DNA from: Amblyornis subalaris
Lineage: Eukaryota; Chordata; Aves; Passeriformes; Ptilonorhynchidae
Direction of reading: 5' to 3'
DNA: 64,000 nt
NCBI GenBank assembly: GCA_018881555.1
Contig: JACAXG010000021.1
Span: 7,816,245 to 7,880,244, forward strand
Part shown: one piece after another, positions 25,881 to 37,570 of the stretch
Position numbering within the stretch: the stretch's first letter is position 1
Layout: every line of letters begins with the position of its first letter
Notes under the pieces: model-generated
Told to the model about the DNA's origin: nothing
Database searches by the model: none
Seen by the model: the letters and a program-made list of their open reading frames with translations, nothing else
Translations under genes and position numbers: made by a program

Positions 25881-25902
25881 GGCCGGGCCGGGCCGGGCCG
25901 GG
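25879..25902 (+). repeat. (GGGCC)n repeat with G-quadruplex potential
   Basis: Five runs of three or four G are separated by CC. This fits a four-tetrad-strand G-quadruplex pattern (G3N2 repeated) on the + (coding) strand, about 55 bases upstream of the TATA-like element. The pattern is visible in the sequence; folding and any effect on transcription are inferred. Confidence 0.75.
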
Positions 25903-25903
25903 T

Positions 25904-25912
25904 GCGGGGCGG
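25904..25912 (+). promoter_or_regulatory. GC box (Sp/KLF-type site)
   Basis: GCGGGGCGG lies immediately downstream of the GGGCC repeat and about 45 bases upstream of the TATA-like element. It is assigned from the motif alone. Confidence 0.5.
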
Positions 25913-25953
25913 AGGGGGCCGGCCCTGCCCCCGCGGCCGGCGGCGGCCCAAGG

Positions 25954-25959
25954 TTTAAA
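25954..25959 (+). promoter_or_regulatory. TATA-like element of the EPAS1 core promoter
   Basis: TTTAAA stands alone in very GC-rich DNA, 275 bases upstream of the ATG, with GC boxes upstream. If used, it would place a start site near 25,984 and the IRE about 80 nucleotides from the cap. Many CpG-island promoters lack a working TATA box, so this is tentative. Confidence 0.4.
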
Positions 25960-25983
25960 GTGAGAACTTTCTGCGGGCGGCGC

Positions 25984-26233
25984 CGAGCTGCACAGCCCCG
26001 TCGCCGCGCCGCTCCTGCCCCGCCGCAGCAGCCGCCGTCACCGCCGCCTCCCCCGGGCGGGCCGTACAATCCTCGGCAGTGTCCTGAGACTGTACGCCCG
26101 CCTCGGGGGCGACCCGGCCGAACCGGACCGCGACCCCCGCCCGCCGCCGCCCGCGGAGCCCCGCGTCCCGCGGGCAGGTGCTGAGCGCGCCCCGACCCGA
26201 GAGGCGGCGCAGGAGCCGGCAGCAGCCGCCGCG
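25984..26233 (+). other. EPAS1: EPAS1 5' untranslated region (exon 1 leader), 5' end approximate
   Basis: This is GC-rich leader upstream of the EPAS1 ATG. The 3' limit is exact, being the base before the ATG. The 5' limit is an inference, placed about 30 bases downstream of the TATA-like TTTAAA at 25954-25959; CpG-island promoters often start at several sites, so the true leader may be longer. The leader has no upstream ATG, so nothing competes for initiation. It carries the iron-responsive element at 26063-26096, which controls translation of this mRNA in mammals. Confidence 0.55.
26063..26096 (+). promoter_or_regulatory. Iron-responsive element (IRE) in the EPAS1 5' UTR
   Basis: Seen: a hexaloop CAGTGT at 26077-26082 sits on a five-pair upper stem, CTCGG (26072-26076) with CC-GAG (26083-26084 and 26086-26088). 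T26085 is bulged on the 3' side. Below lies the unpaired C26071, then a lower stem of 26063-26070 with 26089-26096 that has one A-C mismatch (26069/26090). Known: canonical IREs have a CAGUGN loop, a five-pair upper stem and a C bulge. The HIF-2alpha IRE described in mammals has this loop and an extra 3' bulge; iron-regulatory protein binding there blocks translation when iron is low. Inference: this avian copy should bind IRP1/IRP2 and lower HIF-2alpha synthesis in iron deficiency. Confidence 0.93.
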
Positions 26234-26259
26234 ATGACAGCTGACAAGGAGAAGAAAAG
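26234..26259 (+). CDS. EPAS1: EPAS1 (HIF-2alpha) coding exon 1, partial CDS
   Basis: Seen: ATG at 26234 opens eight codons reading M-T-A-D-K-E-K-K, then two bases (AG) of a split codon, then a strong donor GTGAGG at 26260. The start has G at -3 inside a GCCGCCGCG context, and no ATG occurs between 25963 and this one. Known: EPAS1 begins MTADKEKKR and its first intron splits the ninth codon after two bases; the HIF1A N-terminus is different. EPAS1 encodes a bHLH-PAS transcription factor that pairs with ARNT in the nucleus, binds RCGTG hypoxia-response elements and drives genes such as EPO. Its stability is set by prolyl hydroxylases and VHL, acting on parts encoded by later exons. Inference: exon 2, which would encode the basic region and helix-loop-helix, lies beyond the window. 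The IRE just upstream supports the call independently. Only the first nine or so residues can be assigned here. Confidence 0.94.
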
Positions 26260-29200
26260 GTGAGGGGCCGCGGGCGAAGCGCCGAGCTGCTCGGGCCGCT
26301 GCGTCCTCCTTCTCCGGCTGCCCGCTTCGGCCGCGGGGGCACTGCCGCGGGACGGCGCGGCCTCGCCTCCCCCCGCCACGGCTCCCGTGCGAGGGCTCGA
26401 CCCGGAGCCTTTGCGGGAACCGGCTGCGGCGGGAGCGAGTTAGTTCGCCCAGCCCGGGCGGGGAGAGGGGCAGGGGAGCAGCCCGCGCTCCGTCCGGGCC
26501 GCCGCCGGGCTGGGGAGCGCCTGCCCGGGGAGCTGCCCCCGCCGGGCGGACCGCGGCCGGCAGCGCTCCCTGCCCNGGCCCGCACGTCCCGAGCGGCCGC
26601 CGCCGCTGTGCCTGGCTGCGGCGGCGGGCAGGTGCACCTGGCAGGCAGGGCCAGCCAGCCGGTGCGGGGCGACTGTCATGTACGCCATGGCAGGGCTTGG
26701 GATCGGCGAGACAGAGTTGTTAGGAAACTGTTTCTCAGTTGAGGACGGGGGTTTTAAAGGTGGCAGCACCCTTAGCAAAACAAGTTTCATAATTAAAGTC
26801 GAGTGGATAAAATTGCCGGGCTATGTAAACATTTCGACATCTCCTCGCTCCAGTCCGAGACNCCGGCCGCGCTGCGCGGGGGACTCGCATCTCCCGCGGT
26901 TCATGGAGCTCCTCAGCTGTCAGCGGGTTTTCCCGCAGGGCCGAGAGCTCCAGGAGTGCCCAGCGCCTCGTCTGTCGCTGGCCTTCGAGAGGGATGTAAA
27001 GCTAGGTATTCCCACACTACCAGAGCGACCCTTCCACAGGGAATCGAAGTAACGCACTGCTGGTTTTGTAGTTGATCAAAGAGTGCGTTTTCTTGTTGGT
27101 TCTTGAGAACGAAAGTCAAAATAAAACTGCGAGATCCATAACACAGGAGTTACAGGTGGAGATTAAGAGAAGTATCTACTTGTTGCTCCAATGCTATAAA
27201 ACAATTTCTGTGGATGAGCGAGGACAGTGATACGGGGAAAGCTAAGCAAGTGAATAAAGGTCTATGAAGTCTTATAAGAGGATGTGTATTCAGCCTGTTT
27301 TATACAGCAGGCAGTCACAAGGATCGGTCTATTATCGGCATAGGTTGCTGTTCTGGCTATAGATTTTGTTCATAAACAATGTGGTTTACAGACTAAGAAT
27401 TTTATGTAGTTATTTGTCATGCGCACTATCCGGTTGATGATGCAGTAAACTTTAAACCCTGGTTTTTTGTTTGTGTATAATAGCTCCTTTTTTATTCAGT
27501 CACCCTATGACGATGTAATACGGGAGATATTGTAGTATAAATCATACCTTTTCCATGTAGTTCTGTTTTCCTCAGTTTATCAGACACTAATATATTGAGG
27601 TTAAGCAATTGCCTCAAGTGTGTTTTGTTACAGGTCGCAATCTTCTGTGCAGGGTATAAAATATACTTACATTTTGCGCCTTATGTTGAAAAAGTAAAAA
27701 ATTATAGTACAGTACAGTGTAGTTANAAAAGTGTGTTACAATAGTTTATAAAGAAAGAGATTAAATAGTGAATATATTGGAAATACACTGCATTCATTGT
27801 ATCACCTCTTTTTAATGGGGCACTCTTAATCTCTTCAGTTTTAACCTCTTACTTTAAAACACAATGAGGGATTGAGTGCCGTCTAATCTTGCAGGACGGC
27901 ACACTGAAGTGGTTTGTGGAAATACTCTTCAGATACAACACAACCTTCACAGGACTGAAGTCTGAACCCTAATCCGGACTCTGTCACTGGTTTTAAATAT
28001 TGTGACATTCAGTGACAGTTTTTCTGTTCCTCTTAGAAGTAGGCTAATTGTTATCTGGTTCATGGGATTGTTGCGTAAATTACTGTTTGTGGAAGAACTG
28101 GGAGATTGTCATATGAAGGATTTCAGATAGCTTGCTTGTNCTTCCCTGTCAGTGTGCTGTGGATGTCCCTACTGGGGATGTAGCCTATTCAAACAAGATA
28201 GTTTTGCTTTCTTAATTTTCCAGTACTATTATAGAATAGGTTTATTGCCTTGAGTTCAACAGTTATTGTATTGTTTGCTTGATCTCTATCCAGATATGCA
28301 GCTAGGAACTCTAACCTGACTTCTTAATAGCATTTATAAATCACTTTCATGGAAAAAAGGTGGGAGGATGTTACCAGATTTCCAGGCAGTGCTGGAACAT
28401 ATGTTAAGANGAGCAGTTGTCTTACTGTTAAACAAATGTTCTTTGGAAGATAATTTTTGATTCTCTTAATGGTCCATTTAAGTTGAAGAACGTCCTCAGG
28501 TTTCTATTTGAAGCTCTGTTTGCCAGCAGAAAAGAGCAGTTGCTTTATTTGGAACAAATGTTATAGCACTTTCAATAGGCTGATTTCCCACACTTAAAGT
28601 TAGTCCAAGACATAGAGCTGAGATTAATGTGGTTATTCTTTTAACTTAATTAAAAAAATAAATCATTATCTATACAGTATTAAATACTTTCTTAGAATGC
28701 CAGTAGTTAGAAACTGAGAAAAGGAGTAATAAACGGCTGTAACACATTTTAGCAAAATAGTAAAAGCTGAGGAAAAAGTATATGTGATCACTGTGCAGTA
28801 CAATGACAGTTAGTAGATAGGTCCCAGTGTAATTAGAGCAGTCTGATAGAATATCTTGATGTGGTTTTTAATGATTTGCGAAACATAGTTATTTTGTTAG
28901 GAACGGATGGTGTGTTAAATGAGCTGTTGTGTATGGACAACAGTGTCAGAGAATAGTTTGAAACCAGGCTCAGGACAAGTCAAGTACCACTGAGAAGGAT
29001 GCATCATTTGGCATCGCCTTTTCAGCTGTGTTGTTACTTGGGGATTTCTGTGTTTGTTTTCCAGTTGTATGAAAAGTAAACCAATTTTGCTGCTCAGTGT
29101 TTCTGTGCTAGTGGTCCCCATGTAATTGCATTATGTTTTGTGAGCATAACTGTAATGTTTTATAAATCTGTTTAACTTCTGGTCCAGATAGTAAAGAAAC

Positions 29201-32200
29201 GGGATTGCTCCCAGTTATAGTCTAGGTAATTGACTGCTTTCAATTACCCTTTCACTCTGGGCTTTATTCGATGTTGAGCCCCTCTAATGAGACACTTTGT
29301 GCCTCCATTTTCACTGACCTTTTCCTTCAGGAGAGTAGTTCTGCCAAGCTGAGGTCACTCTTGGCCGCTCCTCCTCAGGATGAGGAAACTGTCCTGATGG
29401 CAGAGCTCTCCAGAGCTCAGGTAGTTGCTCGCTCGTAATGGATGTAATTCGGATGCCAGGAAATGTGAGCATTTGGATGTGCCAAGGTGTTAAACTGCAG
29501 ATTTCAGAAAACCTGCAGTCTCAGTTTTGTTCTACCCAGTACGTTCTCTGTTTTAACGTGTGTCACTATTGGCAGGTATACTCCCTATTGCCTGTTATTC
29601 TGTGATGGTGGTGAAGTAGATGTTCTTGTCCATTCTCTTGCCAACATAGGTTGTTCCTTATATTCTTGTAAACCTCACTTTATGTACTTCAGCTGATGGA
29701 GCTTTGAACACTTTCCTTTGCAGACTATTCCATAGATTACTCGGCTTCATAAAAGAGATTGTTCAAATTTTGTTATTACTCAACATCTCCCCGTGCATAT
29801 CCCACATATTTGAATTACTTCTGTTTGCTTCTATGTTAACATCTGCCCTTGCAGTTTTTCTTATTTGGAGTTATCAAAATGAAATGTGATCTCCTGAATT
29901 CCTGATGAACAATCTCTTGAAATTGGCTGTTTAGCACATGCTTACGGCATGTTAACATTAAGCAACTTGAACTGAGCTTTCAGCACCACAAATGCAGGCA
30001 CTTCATAGCTTGCAGGTCATCTTGAAGGACCCTGGCCACTCACAATCGTTGTACTTCGGTTTTACCCCTTCTCTTCTGCATCCACTGCCCCTTCTGCATT
30101 TCTGTAGGTGTCTGGCTTTTCTTCCAGAGGGTGGCCCGGGGTACAGGAATGAGGAAGGGCAGGCTGCATGCCTGCCCCCAGGTCCCCTGTACCTGCAATA
30201 GCAGGTAGCAGAGGTTGGGCTGAGTTCTGCCTTGGTGACCTGGCCTGCTTGGGAACACTTGACTTGTGCTGCCCAACTCCTGTGATATCATCTCAATAGA
30301 CCCAAAGTATTTGAGCTTAATAGAAGACTGAATGGCTTTTGCTGTGGGAATGGTGTGCAATGCGAGTGCCTCCCAGTGTGTACCATCCTCCCAACGTGAC
30401 CTGGGCATATGAAGATTTGTGTTTCGCAGGGATGCTCCAAGGACTTGCTGTGCTTGGGTTTAGCACTTAGCCCAAGAGCAAGTTAAAAATGTGTCACCCC
30501 TTGGTGTATAGCACCTTTCTGTGTCATGTCCTTTTCTCTTCATCTTCTGATATCAATTGTCTTCTGTCATGTTTATCTTGTTTGTGTCATTGGGAATGTC
30601 TTGCATGTTTTAGGTACTCTGCTAATACCAGTTTTGGGTTTATGCTGCAACTTCAGGAGATCCATCATGAGTATCAAAAATGGATCTCTCTATATCTTTC
30701 TATAATATTTTTTACTAAGATGGATTCATAAACAGTAAGTATTTTTGTTTTCAGGTTCCAAGCAGGAGCTGCTGTTAGGTGTGGTGGGGGCAGAACTCTT
30801 NAAGCATTGAACTTTTTATTAGGATAAACAGTAGAATAAGGAAATGAGCAATACAGAGGCAGATTGAATTTAAAAATAATTTAGATACATGGAATGGTTT
30901 TATTCCTCTGAAGCTATTTGTGAAATGCTATTCTGTTAATTACTCCAGTATTCATAGTGACATGTATATCTTAATAGTTATAAATACTTCTACTCCTAGT
31001 AGCTGGCACAGGTTGACAGAACCCTTCTCTTTAAATAAGAGAGCGCAAGTATGAATATTATGCATCTGGCAGATTTTTTCTCATTTATCATGCTTGTGCT
31101 CCATTTGCTTAAAAGGCAATATAATAAAGTAGTTATCTGGTGAGGATAAAACCTTGACTGCTTATGTAAGAAAAAATAACTTCCTTCTTGTATTTACAGA
31201 GCTACTTTTCATGGAGACTCTTTCTGAAGTATGTAAAATGGGGAAACTATTTTACTGTGCATTTGGAAAGTAGCTTAATAAAGTACACTAGGCCTGATAA
31301 ATAACTAATGTTCCAAAGTAACTCACTTAATTATGCTCTTCTTGACCTCAGATCTAATTATGATTTTGGTTCTTTCCTCTGTGACTTTATTTAGCTCTAG
31401 AAAATTTAGCTGAAACAGAATCTGCCATAATAAATTTTGATAAAATAGGCATATTTAGGCCTGAAAACTAGACTTGCAATGTAATTTACTTGACTGTTAC
31501 TCCAAAGAGTTTGGAGTTGGATAGCATCTCCGTTATGCTTCTCTGTCCATTGCATTACATGACACAGCAAGTATTCAATATTCTATTCTATAGAAACTCA
31601 TCAAATGTTTTGCCAGACAAGAAGCAGAGTTGCTTTAGTTGAATTTTTATGTCTGATCTTCAGTCAGAGAGGTGCCCTGGTCTTGACCCTTCCTCTGTGT
31701 GCTAATATGTGGAATCAGCAGTTTTCTTTGATTTAGGGGAATGTTTAGGGTGTTGTCTCCAAGAAGATTGTCTGAAAAATTCAGAAACTTTACACATGCT
31801 TTATGTTAGCCTGTGGGTGGACGATTAGTACTGTCTTAGTGCAGCTTTATGCACGAGTTCTGTGCATCTGGGCAGGAGGAGAAAACAGTTTCTTATTTTG
31901 TTTGTGCTGTCAAGTAGGACAAAACCAGGATAATACAGCTCCTTAGTGGTTTTGATTCCTAGTGCAAATATGTTGAACTGCCCCCCAAGTTACAAATGCT
32001 TCTTCATTCTGCTGTGTATGTATTCATGCACTGATTTGCTTTCAAACAAATATTAAGTAGCATATGTTTTAATCTCAAGTATTTGTGGAGTATCTGTAGA
32101 ACCAAACTGACTGTTTTCCAAAGAGATTTCAACAACATATTGGTGTTTCGAACAAGAAACATCTCTCCAACTGCATCTTGCCTGTGCCTGGCTATTCCTC

Positions 32201-34035
32201 CAATCCCTACTTCTTGAGACATGTCCCTAAATCCCAGCTGTGACCTGCATGAATGAAACCTCCAAGCCAGAAGTTGGACAGACTGTAAAGCAGGAGTTTG
32301 ATGGAGAGAACAACCAGACTGTGGCCATTTATGGGATTTGGCTGGGATTTGTTTGCTTGGNTTTTTTATATATATGAGTAAACAGTGTTTGGAGTCCTAC
32401 AGTGCTCTCTGTTGCCTGCTTCATTTTTTAATTTTTTTTCCCNAAAAAAATTAGTAATTCCCGGTTGTTTTCCCCTCCTTCTTCACAGCCCTGGCAGAAC
32501 AGAAGGCTGAAGCACTAAAACATTGCTTTGTTTTTGGATATGAAATATTGTGTGCATTGAACTACTACTACAAATAACAATACTTTTTCAATAACATTTT
32601 GGAGCTAGAAGAGTGTGAGCAGTCTCTTTGTTTCAGGAAATTGTGTTATCTAAGGAAAAGCTAAAATTAGAAGTGACCTGGGGAGGATTGTGCGTGGCGG
32701 CTTTCTCTGAGGGGTGGGGGGAAGGATTGGTTGGGTTTTGTTTGGTTTCTTTTTTGAACCGAGCAGCTCTCCTAATGGATGAATCATGTGGGTGTAACTT
32801 ACGTCACTTGATAGCAAGCAGTCTGTCTGAAGGTATATGTGTAATAAGATTACCGGGATCATTTGAAAACTATTTGGAACTACTGAAACGTGAACTTAAT
32901 CTACTGTAAATATTTGTTACTCATTATCTAATATATCAAAATATATTTGGTTAGAGTTAGGCAAATGAAGGTAAGACATAAAGCACAAGTTTTGAACAAT
33001 GGGCACTGGAAGAGCTGCAGATGCAGTTGGTGGAGTGAATATTTTCTGTAAAAACAAATGTTTTCTTGGAAAATAATTTTCCAGAGCACAAGGGAAACAA
33101 GATCTAGTATTCTACTTTTAGCTAGACTAAAATGAAGGGGTTGGGTTGAGAAATTGTCAAAACAGTTGAAGACTACTGAAACATTTTAGATTTGGCTTCA
33201 TTTTTATAAGGCTTCTTGTGTTGCACTAATTGAAAACTGGCTGTTTTAAATTTCGTTTGAATGAGACTTAAGTAATTATTAGTCTCTTGTTAACGTAAAG
33301 ATTTCTGTCTTCCTGTCTGTCTTTCTTTTCAGGTGTTAGACTCACTTCAGCTTTTTTCCAGATTTTTGTTGTACTGAAATCCACAAGACACATACATGAG
33401 TCTGGTTTGGTGGCTTGACGTCAGTCAAGTTCCTGTCTTCCTTTCAGAANAAATCCTTTAAGTTTATCTGCTAAACCAAAATACTAGGTATTCCTTTTTG
33501 ACTAGCCATGAGGCCCTCATCACTTGAGGTGTTGTACTCAAAACAGTCCTAGNCTTTCAAAAACTGCAATTGCTTAAACAAGTTACCAGGTCTGATGAAA
33601 ATACTTAGTCATCTTTGGATTGGGTTAGGTAGGAAGTGTGACTCGGCAATGACAAAGGTGTTCTTTAACTTTGGTTATGTGAACAGCTTTTTGAAGACAG
33701 TAGTTTAATTGAAAACATAGCAATGAAGGCCCTCCATAACCCTTGTCCCACCTTACTGGCTCCTGATATGACAAACAAGAAAGTCAAAATATGGGAGAGA
33801 TGAAGACAGCATCTTGCAGAATTTCTAACTTGTTCTCNAAGGACTGATAATTTCAGAGCTATGTTCTTGAAAACCTGCCTATGTATGGTGAGAGATAGAA
33901 ATGTTTGCCTTTCCCAGGAAAGCCTTTGCTTTAAGTAGCAGATATAATAATATCTTTAAATATAATCAGCCCAGGTGATATCCACCTTTGGCTTAGTACA
34001 TGTGTTTTCTTTACGTAGTCAGTTTCTGAATCCCT

Positions 34036-34083
34036 TATATATATATATAGATATATATATATACACACACACATATATATATA
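34036..34083. repeat. (TA)n/(CA)n compound microsatellite
   Basis: TA units, one GA interruption, more TA, five CA units, then TA again over about 48 bases. Alternating purine-pyrimidine DNA of this kind is often length-polymorphic and can extrude cruciforms. Confidence 0.9.
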
Positions 34084-36806
34084 AAATTTTATACACAGAA
34101 GGTGGTTTGCTGAATGGCTTCAGTTTAAGAACCCAGTACAGTGGCCTGGATAAGTTGCATGAAATCTTAAAAATGTGCCCTATTCTTCTCTTCTTGAAAG
34201 GGAAAGCTGATGCTAATTTATTGTGTCAGAGGCTTTATGAACTTTTTAAAATCTGCATGAGAGAAAATCCACTAAGAGCTGATAATTTTGGTGCAAGTTG
34301 TCTAATGGTGTTCAAAATTTACTGTATAATATTTTTCCTTTAAGATATATTTATGCTCTTGTAAGGTAAATATTTGCTTAGGTAATAAGCTGAAGCAAGT
34401 AAGAAGTGGGATGGTTATTAGGCAGCTTTTGTAAAGGTGGTGGAAGTATGCTTTAAAGAACATTCCTTGTATTTTGTTTCACCATTAGCATATCTGAGGT
34501 ATTTACTGCCTTAAAAAAGTGCTTAAACTCTTGGTATCACGGTTGTAGTCGTTTGCACTTGCATTTGGATGATAAACTACAAAGCAACCCTATTCAGCCA
34601 TTGTGTTTGGGACATTCTCTGGGTGCTGTTGGTCTTCAAGCCCTGTCTGTTCATTCACAATTGTATCACCCTCTCTGCTAGTAAATTCTAGGAATTATTG
34701 GGCACTTATTGTCACAATACTTCAAAGATCTTTGTGACATTAAGAAAACCACCCCCCTCTGTATTTCTACATTTGTAAATGGGGAATGTTGCTAGGAATG
34801 TGCCAGACTTTTAGCTGTCTCTGCAATTTGTATCCAAAAATTGTTGCAAATAGCAGAGTATCTTCTGAGATGATAAGCATTTTTGTTCACTGTTAGATTT
34901 TTGTGTGGCATTATGATGAAATAACAAACTCGTTGGCTGATGGCAATGACAGTACCATCAGACTCTCAGGTATTTATGGAGAGTATTGACTTAAAGCTGA
35001 TAGGAAGTTTGCTTAGAACAAAAATGATTTTTGTTATCTATGGGATGTCAGTGTCATACGTGGATGTGTGAGAAGAAATTCAACATTAAGTGGCTTTATC
35101 ATGCCACGACTCCTTAGGCAGTATTTCTCTGGAATACAAATCCAGGGACCAATTACAGCTATACTCCACTCCAGGATTTTTTTTACTGTCTCACTTGCCT
35201 CCACTGTGTTTCATAACCTGTGTGAGAAGATTGGAAATTGGTGAAAATGCTTTGGTATTTTTCCTATAGTTTTTGCCAGGTGATTCTTCTGAAAAAGCTG
35301 CGCTTGTCTAATTCAGCGAAAGGGGAGAGCCTTTGGGAAAGGGTGAGCATTTTGGAACAGCCTCTGCATGTTGCCTTCACCATAAGGGAAGAGCTGTCTT
35401 TGGAAGAACAGCGAGGCTTTGCTTACTGCTCGCTTTTCCCATTCCTCCTCTGTTGCAAAGGAAAACCATAGCAAGTATGGCTCTTGGTTTACTTCTTCCA
35501 GTTATCCCCATAGTTATCTTAGAGACACATTTCCCATTATCCTGTAAGGTGACTCTTGTACATCAGAGAATGCAGAGAGTTGGAATTTGCCAGTTCTCGT
35601 GCATGAGATGGGTGACTTTTGCTTGCAGNGCAGGAAACCAGTGCCCCATCTAACCAAGACAGATGATGATTCTTTGTCTCAACAAAACAGAGTTACTTAC
35701 GCTTTTAATTTTGGGGGTGTTGAACCCCATTATTTCTTAATACAGCACTTTTATGTGCATGATTAGGTGGAAGATTTCTCATTTCACCGAGGGAACGTAG
35801 CTTGGTTCATCTGCGGGTGGGCTGTTTTTGTGCTGCAGCCGTAAGATGATCAGATTGTGTTAATAAATCTAGTTCTTGGTTTTTTTTCCTCTGTGAACAA
35901 TTTGAAGGATGTGTTTATTGCCATTACTAATCAGAGGGACGTTTTTATGGGAACATCCTTTCTGTGCTGAAGTTGTCTTAACGCTCCTACTGGCTTTTAC
36001 ATAACAGCAAAGCCGTATTTATGTTCCCAGTGATTCACAAAAGGGACTATCCCGTTCACTCAGGCATGTGCTGGCTTGCAAATGACATAGAAGCAAGTGC
36101 AGATATCTTGAGGGAAACTTAATGCTGGTGTTTCGAAACAGCCATTATTTCCTATTTAAGAAAAATCAACCCCCCAACCCTACTTTTGCTCGTCGGCTGC
36201 GCAACTGGCCCGAACAAAGCCTCTGTGGCATGGNGACCTGGGCCAAAGCGCAGTGAAGCTGAATAAAATCATGTTTTGGATTCTGTCTCTTGAGCTTGTT
36301 CGCCGCTCTCAGTAGAGCTGGCTGTGAAAGTCGCGTCTGGTTGCTGACCTGGCTGCTGAACAGCAGCTTCAGCAAGTGGGTCTGGCCTCTGTAGTTGCTT
36401 CTCCTGTCTCCTTTCCCCTCCACACCCTCTCCAAAAGCCCTTTGCTCGGCCAGCTCTTTGTTCTGCTGAGTACTCGGCACATTGGGTTGGTAATGTAGCT
36501 GGGACAGTGGTGTGACTGATCACTGCAGTTATCCTTGCTCCCCAGTCTGGAAAACTGGGATGGTAGTATATCCTTCCTTCCACCCTTTGTATGTCTTATT
36601 TATTTAGACTGTAAACTTTTTAAAATAGGGACTTTCTATGCCTAACAGTGCTGTAGATACGTTGGCAAGAAGCTTGTGTGATAAATCTAACTTGAAAATG
36701 CTTTAACAGGGGGTTGTCAAATGGAAGGGGTTTGGTTATCTCTCACTCTTATATTGCCTGGTTAATTGCTTTCTTTACTGCAGCACTCCGTGTTGTCTCT
36801 CAATAT

Positions 36807-36840
36807 GTAGGTTACACCCACGTGGCGACGGGTGACCTAC
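36807..36840. promoter_or_regulatory. Palindromic motif block: inverted half-sites around CACGTG
   Basis: GTAGGT-TA-CACCC (36807-36819) pairs with GGGTGACCTAC (36830-36840), leaving a two-base bulge. CACGTG (36819-36824) overlaps the inner end. AGGTTA and TGACCT are inverted nuclear-receptor-like half-sites. This is candidate enhancer DNA in EPAS1 intron 1; binding is inferred from motifs only. Confidence 0.45.
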
Positions 36841-37526
36841 GCCTTCGTTTGCTTCACCTTTGAATTTGTCCCTCCTGTCATATAAGAGCCATGTGCAGTT
36901 TAGACGCCCCAAGCAATTGAGAAGGTGGGGTGTTGGTGGCGGCGGCAGGGGATTGCAACACCCTGAAAGCATCTCGGATGATAAAACGCCTTATTCTTTC
37001 AGATTTCATCACAGAGCAGGCAGGTGAGCAACCCACAGGGCAATAAGAATGACGAGGAGGGTTTGACCATCACATCAAAACCAAGCTTTTCTGCAGNTGG
37101 GGAGTTTAGCAGGGTTTCAGCCAGCAATCATTTGTTCTCAGTTTCTCCGAACTGAGAGCTGTAAGAAAGTAGAACAGTGCTGATATACAGGGTTGATAGA
37201 AGTCAGCATACACAACCTGATTCACAGGGACTGAAGCCTGTGGATCTTCATTCAGTTAAGGCTTCTCTTGCGTATGGGTGGCAGGGTGGGCCTGAAGATG
37301 GAGCCCACACAGTCTTCAGTGTCAAGAAGAAACAGNGAGAAGAGCATAACATTTTCTACAGACTTGGCAGCTTTGCATACTGTGTGCGCAGGCCCTGAAG
37401 AAGATAGTGCAAGAAGCCGCGTTATCTGTATAGCACTGCTTCTTTCCCTTTGCCTGGGACAAAGGGACAATCTTAGGACAACATCCCCCGCCCCTCAAAC
37501 CTAAAATGTCACTGTAAACACGGTGT

Positions 37527-37570
37527 AACTAAATTCCTTCTCTGAAGGAACTAAATACCTTCTCTGAAGG
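37527..37570. repeat. 22-bp tandem duplication
   Basis: Two adjacent copies (37527-37548 and 37549-37570) begin AACTAAAT and end CCTTCTCTGAAGG, differing at one base. Each copy contains a small hairpin, CCTTC/GAAGG. Confidence 0.9.

Larger units (their letters stand above)
25320..26670. promoter_or_regulatory. CpG island at the EPAS1 promoter and exon 1
   Basis: CpG dinucleotides and G+C rise sharply at about 25,330 and fall after about 26,670, in contrast to the AT-rich, CpG-poor flanks. The island covers the putative core promoter, the 5' UTR, coding exon 1 and the first 400 bases of intron 1. An AT-rich block at 25649-25704 interrupts it. A weaker CpG-containing shoulder follows at about 26,857-26,990. 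Such islands mark unmethylated, broadly used vertebrate promoters. The edges are estimated by eye. Confidence 0.9.

Noticed and set aside
25698..26585. 295-codon open frame on the minus strand across the promoter and exon 1
   Set aside because: It is made of Gly, Pro, Arg and Ala runs, as any frame through a CpG island is. Stops are rare there because of base composition. There is no domain and it overlaps the EPAS1 leader.
26260..27075. Several open frames of 90-160 codons just downstream of exon 1
   Set aside because: They lie in intron 1 after a consensus donor, in CpG-rich DNA with few stops, and show no protein family.
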